A stretch of 64,000 nucleotides of DNA from Xenoacremonium recifei (lineage: Eukaryota > Ascomycota > Sordariomycetes > Hypocreales > Nectriaceae), in contig WOFQ01000006.1 in the NCBI GenBank assembly GCA_012184525.1, forward strand, positions 930,001 to 994,000. The letters are read 5' to 3'. The notes under the pieces were generated by a model that worked only from the letters and a program-made list of their open reading frames with translations, was not told the DNA's origin and searched no databases. Positions 56,711 to 64,000 of this stretch are shown here, in pieces. The stretch's first letter is position 1; every line of letters begins with the position of its first letter. Both the position numbers and the translations under genes were made by a program.

Positions 56711-59700
56711 ATGGACGCCAACATCCAGCGAGCTCTAAACGACAAACTCTACGATAAGCGCAAAGTCGGGGCCTTAGAGTATGTCCCGCCACCTTCATTT
56801 CGCTACAACTACGGGCTGTTCACCTCGCAGCCTTTTTCTGCATCCCACCCACTCCCATGCACTAAACCAACATCCTTCCGCTACTTAGACTCACGAGAAG
56901 ATCTACCTCTGTCTTCAGGCCTATCCTTTTCCTTTGCTGACCACAGACACAAATAGGCTTGAGCGGGTCATTCGTGAAATTGTCAGCTCCAAGGATTATC
57001 AACGCGTTCACGATATTCTCGAGCAGCTTTGCAATGACTACGCTTACGCGGTACACCAGCCTCATGCCAGAAACGGTGGCTTGATTGGCCTGGCAGCTGC
57101 GGCTATTGCTCTTGGTCCTGTACGTTTATCTACGGCGCAAATCTAGAATCACTACAAAAGGCTTTAGACTTACTGATGGTCGATGTGCCCAGGAACTTCC
57201 CCGTTACCTCGCCAAGATTGTGCCCCCCGTCTTGGCCTGCTTCACTGATCAAGATGCGCGGGTAAGATACTACGCCTGCGAGGCTATGTACAACATTGCC
57301 AAGGTTGCCAAAGGAGAGATTCTCGTATATTTTAACAGCATATTCGATCAACTCTGCAAAGTGAGTCTCTTAATTTTCGTCATATCGCTCTTCTGGGTTT
57401 CCTTGGGAAACAGTTAACTTACAGTACCTCCTGCCAGCTTGGCGCAGATTCCGAGTTATCAGTTAAGAACGGCGCCGAGCTTCTGGACCGCCTGATCAAG
57501 GATATTGTGTCAGAATCTGCTGCATCCTACGTGTCAATACTCGAGGCCCCGACAGAGTTCGACGGTGATGACAAGGCTTCTCTGGATGACAACTCGCATT
57601 TACCGACGGCCTTCTCGCTCCCCCGATTTATTCCCCTTCTCAAAGAACGTATCTGGGTAATCAACCCCTTTACCCGCCAGTTCCTCGTTGGATGGATCAT
57701 TTTGCTAGACTCGATACCAGATCTCGAGCTCGTGACATACTTGCCCGAATTTCTTGGTGGCTTGCTCAAGTTCCTCTCGGACCAAAACGGCGATGTACGG
57801 GCATCCACGCAGGCATGCCTTGACAAATTCCTCAATGAGATCAAGCGCATCTCTCGCATCAAGAAGGGTATTGTTGAGAGCCGCAAGTCCAAGGAGGGCG
57901 CCAAGCGAAAACGTCAAGATTCAATGGATAGCAGCAGCATCCGGCCAGAACTGGAGGAAGGGGACGAGATTGGCTCAGACCTCATGGGGGATGACGATGA
58001 CGATGAGAGTAGTGAGGAAGATTGGATTCCGGGGCAAGATGTCGAGATCAACTACAAAGAAATTCTCGAGATCCTGACTGCCAGTCTGGATTCCCCTCTA
58101 GGTTGGTGGCCTGCCCTTATGACGTCCCCTATGAAAACATCTTCTGACAACAAGCATTACAGAAGAGGACTGTCTACTTGAGTCACTTCGATGGGTAGTC
58201 GAGTTTCTTGACATATGCCCAGAGGAGGTATTGCCTTTCACCCCCAAGATCCTCGCTCACATGCTTCCCGCGATGGCGAGCACCAAGGAGACGATTCACC
58301 AAGCAGCTACACGAGTCAACAGCTGCCTGATGGATTATGTTGTTTCTCTGTCTGATGAGTCGGATCTGAATCATAACCCATCTGCCGCCTACCCGCACTC
58401 GACCTCTCGACTTCCTATCTTAGGAGAACGGCATGACGGACCGAGTAGCAACCGTGCATCGCTATCGAGTTCCAGGGACGTCGATTTGCGAAGTCCCACA
58501 CCTGCACAGAACCGCTCGCAGTCGAGTCCCTCGCAAGTGCCAACCGTTTCCACCTCGCAGACTCAGGCCGATCTCGACTACGCTGCTGCTGTCAATTCTC
58601 TCACACTCTTGTTCCTCAACGACCATGAAGCTACACGCGTAGCTGCTCTCACTTGGCTCATCATGCTGCACAGGAAGGCACCGCGTAAAGTCCTCGCCTT
58701 CAACGACGGAACATTTCCCGCCTTGCTCAAAACTCTCTCCGACCCGTCAGATGCCGTCGTGACCAAGGATCTCCAGCTCTTATCGCAGATATCAAGGAAT
58801 AGTGAGGATGACTATTTTGCTAACTTTATGGTCAACCTTCTTCAACTCTTCTCGACCGATCGCAAGTTGCTGGAGACGCGTGGCAACCTAATAATCCGCC
58901 AACTGTGCATCAGTCTCAGCCCAGAGCGGATATACAGGACACTCGCCGACTGCATTGAGAAGGAGGAGGATGTCGAATTTGCTAGTATAATGGTGCAGAA
59001 CCTGAACAACAATCTGATTACAGCCCCTCAGCTCGCAGAAGTTCGCAAGAGGTTGCGAAACTTGGAAACCAGAGTATGCATATCCCCGTTTTTTGACGTC
59101 GGGTTATCGGGGTTGCTGACTTGATGTACTTGATGTAGGACGGCCAGACATTGTTTGTGGCTCTCTTCAGATCATGGTGTTACAACGCCGTCGCAACCTT
59201 TTCGCTTTGCCTCCTGGCACAGGCTTATGAGCAGGCATATAATTTGTTGCAGATATTGTGTGTTTCCCCAGAGCCCCAAGGATTAGAAGAAATGCTCATA
59301 TTTTCTAGCGGCGAACTGGACATGACGGTGAACATGCTCATCCAGGTGGATAAACTGGTACAATTGATCGAGTCACCGGTGTTCACCTGTTAGTCATCCA
59401 AGATGCATAGCAACTATGTTATCCAGCCTAACTGAGATATAGACCTACGCCTGCAGCTCCTCGAGCCAGAGAAATACCCGTATCTTTACAAGTGTATGTA
59501 CGGTATTCTCATGCTCTTGCCACAGTCCTCAGCGTTTGCCGCGCTCAAGAACCGACTCAACAGCGTGAGCTCTATTGGCTATCTGCATGTAGCACCCAGA
59601 CCGTACGATCTCTCCCCCTGGATACATTCATAGACGGATGCTTTTGGGTCTATTCTCGGCAGCTAACGGCGTCTAGATCCATTTCAACCCCAAGCACCTC

Positions 59701-60043
59701 CAACTACGACAGGCCTAACCGATTGAAAGGCCGAGAGGATGGGAACATCCGTTGGGTGGAGCTATTAGAGAAGTTTCGAGGCGTCCAAGAGAGGGCTCGA
59801 CGGGCGCAGAGACTCAACGCAGATGGCGATGATCCTCTGTCTGTTGGAGTTGGTGAACTCCGAATAGGAGACGGTTCAGCGGAGAGCAAAGGCAAGGAAC
59901 CCAGGGGCATGGCCATGGCACCGCCGCTTGTACCTCAGAAGGATACAACACCAGCGCCACCAGTGCCAGCCAAAAGAACTGGGCTGGGAAGACAGTTCGG
60001 CCGGTTGGGCGGGGCCGTTGCTGGCAAGAATCGACGGGCCTAA
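56711..60043 (+). CDS. vac14: Vacuolar phosphoinositide regulator Vac14
   Basis: Eight exons: 56711-56778, 56957-57119, 57193-57360, 57438-58101, 58163-59073, 59139-59388, 59443-59602 and 59677-60043, giving 916 residues. Vac14 is the HEAT-repeat scaffold that holds the Fab1 kinase and Fig4 phosphatase together on the vacuole or endosome membrane and so sets PI(3,5)P2 levels. The N-terminus (ALNDKLYDKRKVGALELE, then DYAYAVHQPHARNGGLIGLA) is strongly diagnostic. HEAT repeats follow through DVRASTQACLDKFLNEI. There is an acidic insert near residues 295-325. The Fig4-binding C-terminal region includes WCYNAVATFSLCLLAQAYEQ and LLEPEKYPYLYKCMYGILML. The tail is Pro-rich and basic. Exon 1 codes for just 22 full codons and is followed by a 178-base intron. 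The frame is unbroken. Confidence 0.93.
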
Positions 60044-60170
60044 AGGGCTATGGTAATGAACTTTGGCATTCGCTCAAGTTCAGCACCGACTGAGAGGCCG
60101 CCCAGCCGATTCAAATGTACATGTACTCTAAAGATCCGGAACCAGACCATCATTTCAGGGGTATCTGCAT
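60044..60170. other. Short convergent spacer vac14/HAUS1-like
   Basis: 127 bases between converging stop codons, so the two 3' untranslated regions probably overlap. Confidence 0.5.
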
Positions 60171-61091
60171 TCATCGACGTTTTGCTGGGCTTTCTCGCTC
60201 GACGAGACCCTCGAAAACGGCGTCGCGACGTGAGGTTACTGTCCGTAATTGGTCCCTAAGAACTTCAAGCTCTGAACGAGCCATGTCGGTATCGCTAGGT
60301 AGACCACAGAAGGAGGCCATCTGGAGATCGAGCTCCTTCTTTCTAGATAGAATGGAGAGATATTCCCGCTCATCGCGAACAAGGTCCTCAACCGGATAGG
60401 AAGATGCATCCCCGGAGGCGCCCTGGCCAAAAAGCGTCGGTATTTTGACGTCCATGGCCTTGATTCTCCGTTGCATGTCTAGGTTTTGGCGGGCAAGATT
60501 GGCAGGGGCCTTGAAGGGATCGCTGTCCAAGTCGTGCAAGAGCTGGGCGCCACGGGCGGCGTCGTCGTCGACGTACCGCTGGAGTGTGTCAACGCGGGCC
60601 TTGATCTGCTCGGTGTCGTAGATGTTGGCTTGGAGGTCAACCATGCGGCGACCCAGAGACTCTGGTTCAGGGTAGGCAACACCGAGGGAGAGCGAGGCCT
60701 GTGCCATGGCGTGCAGGGCGGTCTGGGCCTCGGTCGTAAGGTTCATCTCGAGGGCATCGAGGAGGCCCTCTCGCAGGGGACGGCCTGACTTGCCGGTAGC
60801 ATTGTTGGCGGTGTCGAGGAGGTTGAGTTCTCTGAGGTTTGCGGCATCACAGCGGGCGATCAGGGCGCGGTCTTCGTCAGCGGCTTCGTTGAGGGTGACC
60901 AGGGCGAGGAGTCCCTTGAGGGTGTCGGGATTACGTTCGAAGGTCGGAAGCGGAGTGGAGGGCGGGAGGCGTGCACGGAGCCAGGCGTCGACGAAGGACC
61001 AGTCGCGGGCAGTCGAAGCAGCGATCCTGGCGACCGAGGGCGAGAAGATGGCTTCTTGAGAGAGCTGCGGGCGGTGGTGGTGGTGAGCCAT
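60171..61091 (-). CDS. Coiled-coil protein resembling HAUS augmin subunit 1
   Basis: A single exon of 306 residues. The likely relation is to HAUS1, a small coiled-coil subunit of the augmin complex that recruits gamma-tubulin to spindle microtubules and is present in filamentous fungi. The supporting pattern is an N-terminal AWLRARLP...PTFERNPDTLKGLLALVTLNE stretch. After it come long helices rich in Leu, Glu, Arg and Gln, and a C-terminal LSRKKELDLQMASFCGLPSD followed by a last helix (SELEVLRDQLRTV). The length (306) is close to that of animal HAUS1. The protein starts Met-Ala and then four His. Similarity was judged by eye, so a different coiled-coil family cannot be ruled out. The gene is divergent from the J-protein gene. 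Confidence 0.68.
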   Translation of the reverse strand: MAHHHHRPQLSQEAIFSPSVARIAASTARDWSFVDAWLRARLPPSTPLPTFERNPDTLKGLLALVTLNEAADEDRALIARCDAANLRELNLLDTANNATGKSGRPLREGLLDALEMNLTTEAQTALHAMAQASLSLGVAYPEPESLGRRMVDLQANIYDTEQIKARVDTLQRYVDDDAARGAQLLHDLDSDPFKAPANLARQNLDMQRRIKAMDVKIPTLFGQGASGDASSYPVEDLVRDEREYLSILSRKKELDLQMASFCGLPSDTDMARSELEVLRDQLRTVTSRRDAVFEGLVERESPAKRR

Positions 61092-61508
61092 CGCTAGGTA
61101 CAGAACCTGAGGTACCTGCGCAGGTTGGCTGGATTGAAGACGCGAGACCCAGACCCGGCGAGACTCCCCGCGCGTTGACTTTCAAGAAGACGGGAGGCCC
61201 ACAAATAGGATTTAGCGCCTTATCGGAACGGACTAAGACACCTGTCAGGAACCCAGATCTCCCTAACGTCCAACAGGGTTCTGTCCTTCTCCAGAACTTA
61301 ACTTAGAAAAGGCCAGCCTGGAATTGCCGAACAAAGACAGACATCCAGAACAAACCAGAGAGAGACCCAGAAGGAGAGCTCTCTCTCTCTGTCGTCGATG
61401 TAACAAGCGCCGCCGTCTCTCGCTTCTGTTTTCTTTTGCCTTTCCATATCGTCCTAGCTTCCCATCTCCTCGAACGGATTCCACGATCACCCCTCTGCCG
61501 CGATCACG
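61092..61508. promoter_or_regulatory. Shared divergent promoter region HAUS1-like/J-protein
   Basis: 417 bases between the two start codons. It holds an AGGTACCT palindrome at 61110-61117 and a short CT run near 61379-61390. Confidence 0.45.
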
Positions 61509-63144
61509 ATGCATTTTCCAGTCTCAATACTTGCTGTCGTGGCCGGCCTCCTCGCCTCCGCCAACGGCCTCTCTCCTACCGATATCCCGGCCGATCTCCC
61601 CGTCAAGTCCCTACTCGACTCAGCCCAGACGCACCTCTCCCGCGGCGAGACATCCGAGGCTCTGCTATACTATGACGCCGCCATCGCCCGAGACCCAACC
61701 AACTACCTGACCCTTTTCAAGCGAGCCACTACGTACCTCTCGCTGGGGCGCACCAACCAAGCCACGGACGACTTCAACCGCGTACTCTCCCTCAAGCCCG
61801 GCTTCGAAGGTGCGCATCTGCAGCTCGCAAGGATCCGGGCCAAGGCTGGTGACTGGGACGCTGCCAAGGCCAAGTACGCCGCAGCAAATCGAGACCACGA
61901 TTCGGAGGAGGTGCACGAACTGGATGAAGCCAAGTATGCGGCAGCGCTGGCTGAACTCGCCGAAAAGAGCGGCAACTGGGATGAGTGCGTGAATCAGGCG
62001 GGCATTGCCATTCTGGTCGCGAGTCGGTCGCCCGCGCTGCGAGAGCTGCGAGCCCGATGTCGATTCGAGCACGGCGGGGTCGAGGAGGGCATGAGCGATC
62101 TGAAGCATGTGCTCCAGATGCGACCCGGCGATACCCAACCGCATGTGCTCATCTCGGCCACGACGTTCTATGGGCTAGGAGACATGGACAATGGCTTGGC
62201 CCAGGTCCGCAAGTGCTTGCACTCGGACCCAGATTCTAAAGTGTGCAAGAAGTTGCATCGGCAGGAAAAGGCCGTGCAGAAGGCGCACGGCAAGATTCTT
62301 GGCCAGCTAAGTCGGGGTCAGACAACAACTGCTGGCCGGTCCCTCGTGGGAACTGCAGACGAGCCTGGTCTACTTCCTGACGTTCGACAACAGGTGGAAA
62401 GTCTCCGTGAAGATGGCTTCATCCCCAAACAATCCCGCTTGAAGCTTCTCGAGGACCTCGTCGAGATGACCTGTCAGGCGTATTCTGAGGTGAGAATCGC
62501 TTCGCTTGCTTCCAATCATTACAAAGAACCAGCCAGGACTAACTGAGGAATGACAATAGGCAAACCACAAGGACGCTGGCAAATACTGTGAAGAGTCTCT
62601 ATCTCTGAATCCTGATGCCTTCTGGAGCCTCATGTACCGCGGCAAAGCCCAACTCAAGAACGAGGATTTCGAACAGGCTATCAACAGCTACAAACGTGCC
62701 GCCGAAGTTCACCCAGATCGACGTGACAAGATCAACCCGCTTCTCCAGAAGGCCGAGGTTGCCCTCAAGCGTAGTAAGACGAAGGACTATTACAAGGTCC
62801 TTGGAGTAGCCCACGATGCAGACGAGCGCCAAATCAAGGCCGCCTACCGCAAAGCCACCAAGCAATATCATCCAGACAAGGCACACCGCCAGGGGCTCTC
62901 CAAGGAGGAGGCGGAGAAGAAGATGGCCTCCGTCAATGAAGCCTATGAGGTGTTGAGCGATCCAGAATTGCGAGCACGGTTCGATCGCGGTGATGACCCC
63001 AACAGTAACGAAAGGCCGACAGGGTTTGGAAATGGTAACCCCTTCGCAGGAGCCGGTGGCCAGCAGTTCGTATTCCAACAGGGCGGAGGGCGCGGGGGCA
63101 ACTTCAAGTTCCAGTTCGGGCCCGGTGCTCAATTCGGTTTCTGA
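61509..63144 (+). CDS. ER-lumenal TPR/J-domain chaperone (p58IPK/DNAJC3-like)
   Basis: The exons are 61509-62489 and 62560-63144, giving 521 residues. The protein is predicted to enter the ER: residues 1-20 form a signal peptide (MHFPVSILAVVAGLLASANG). TPR repeats run from about 30 to 395, with typical pieces such as EALLYYDAAIARDPTNYLTL and WSLMYRGKAQLKNEDFEQAI. The J domain is at about 402-470 (DYYKVLGVAHDADERQIKAA) with the HPD triad at 431-433, so it should stimulate BiP. The C-terminus is Gly/Phe/Gln-rich and ends in QFGF, with no HDEL-type retrieval signal. Animal p58IPK has the same order of domains and binds misfolded proteins through the TPRs. The 70-base intron lies between the last TPR pair. 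Confidence 0.93.
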
Positions 63145-64000
63145 TCGGCTCTATGTCTGTTTTGTTTTTCACCTCTGCGGCTCCGGATAATAAGAAAGGA
63201 TAAAAGATGGCAGATAGGAGTTTCATGCGCGATACAGCAAAGGGGAGTTGGGAGTTAATCTTGTTTACATGAGCGAGCACAGAGCCTTAGATGCCCAACC
63301 AAATTTCTATACTTCTCAACCTGAGTCATGCGACTATGTTCCGAATTCATAGTCACTTGCCCCCGAAGCTGCCGAAGTAATACGGTGCAAGAGGCATGAA
63401 CCGTCTGGAGTTATGATGTTCTGAAATAAGTATACGCACATAGAGGTCTAGAACTCGGACTGACTAGTACCCCAATTCCCAGACATAATTGACACAAAAA
63501 TACTTGGAATGGCCCAAGAGAGCTAGGCAAAGGTGGCAATTGTTGCCCTATAAGATCATGATCATAAGCTCATGAGATCCTTAGTTCGCAAATAGGACGT
63601 GTTCAAAGTCGCACTTCGTGCCAGAAAAGGCCTGTTGCGGGTTGGCCTTTTTAGTACCTACGTAGCAGAATTGACGGAAGTCACCATTTAGACAGCTTCG
63701 ACCTCGGACTTAGCGTTTCTTGACAACTTGTGCCGCTGGAAAGAAAAGGCAGCCGCTGAGAATTTGCAGCCTTCGCTGAGTATTATTGAAATGACACATA
63801 CACACACCGCCTCTCTCAGTATTCATATCTTAACACACACCCTGTCGCCAGTCCGTTTCCAGCTCCGTCTTTTTCCGCCGTCTAAGTCACGCCAAACCAT
63901 CCATGAGAGTTCCCGTCCCGCTCGTCCTCTGCTTTGCCCTCCATGGGAATCTTGTTCTTTGGATTTCTTGTTTGCTGTTTGGAAATATTATTATGTACAC
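63145..64000. other. Right-end flank, no complete gene
   Basis: 856 bases with the 3' flank of the J-protein gene. Close to the edge, an ATG at 63903 opens a frame of at least 32 codons with a hydrophobic start that runs off the window. It could be the start of a further gene or simply leader sequence. Confidence 0.4.

Noticed and set aside
63903..64000. Possible start of a further gene with a hydrophobic N-terminus
   Set aside because: Only about 32 codons before the window ends; too short to support a call.

Overview
The window is nuclear DNA from a filamentous ascomycete, most likely a member of the Sordariomycetes and plausibly Hypocreales. The evidence is many short introns (about 49-90 bases, GT..AG, with CTAAC/CTGAC-like branch sites), a Fus3/Kss1-type MAP kinase that is nearly identical to the Pmk1/Fmk1 group, a Zn2Cys6 regulator with an intron inside its zinc cluster, and a fungal sphingolipid delta-8 desaturase. 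I found 20 protein-coding genes, all but one with recognisable families and all apparently intact, plus one kinase-like protein that looks catalytically dead. I saw no tRNA, rRNA, CRISPR array, transposon or secondary-metabolite cluster.

Layout, left to right: Zn2Cys6 regulator (+), small ER-type membrane protein (-), COPII coat gene sec24 (+), MAP kinase (+), oxr1 TLDc protein (+), hem4 uroporphyrinogen-III synthase (-), erv1 sulfhydryl oxidase (+), pyruvate decarboxylase (+), tan1 THUMP protein (+), kinase-fold pseudoenzyme (+), ecdysoneless/SGT1 family (-), smc6 (+), coq9 (-), a three-RRM Gbp2-type protein (+), srp14 (-), sgd1/NOM1 (+), lpd1 lipoamide dehydrogenase (+), delta-8 desaturase (+), vac14 (+), HAUS1-like coiled-coil protein (-), and an ER TPR/J-domain chaperone (+). 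Several pairs are divergent over 380-640 bases (hem4/erv1, ecdysoneless/smc6, srp14/sgd1, HAUS1-like/J-protein) and could share promoters. Others converge closely (kinase-like/ecdysoneless, smc6/coq9, vac14/HAUS1-like).

The genes are core housekeeping functions rather than one pathway. Loose themes are the early secretory pathway (sec24, srp14, the KKXX membrane protein, the ER J-protein), mitochondrial metabolism (erv1, coq9, lpd1, with hem4 for haem) and RNA or ribosome biology (tan1, the RRM protein, sgd1). Long gene-free stretches lie upstream of the MAP kinase (2.9 kb), pyruvate decarboxylase (2.6 kb), the kinase-like gene (2.7 kb) and the RRM gene (4.7 kb).

No undescribed multi-gene system is evident. 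The most interesting signals are an 8-base micro-exon that completes RNP1 of the first RRM, a 1.2-kb intron that leaves only ATGG in the first coding exon of the same gene, a pseudokinase with specific catalytic substitutions, an intron whose retention would remove a dilysine ER signal, a natural seven-histidine tail on the desaturase, a GC-AG intron in tan1, and a strongly over-represented intergenic 9-mer TACGGAGTA.
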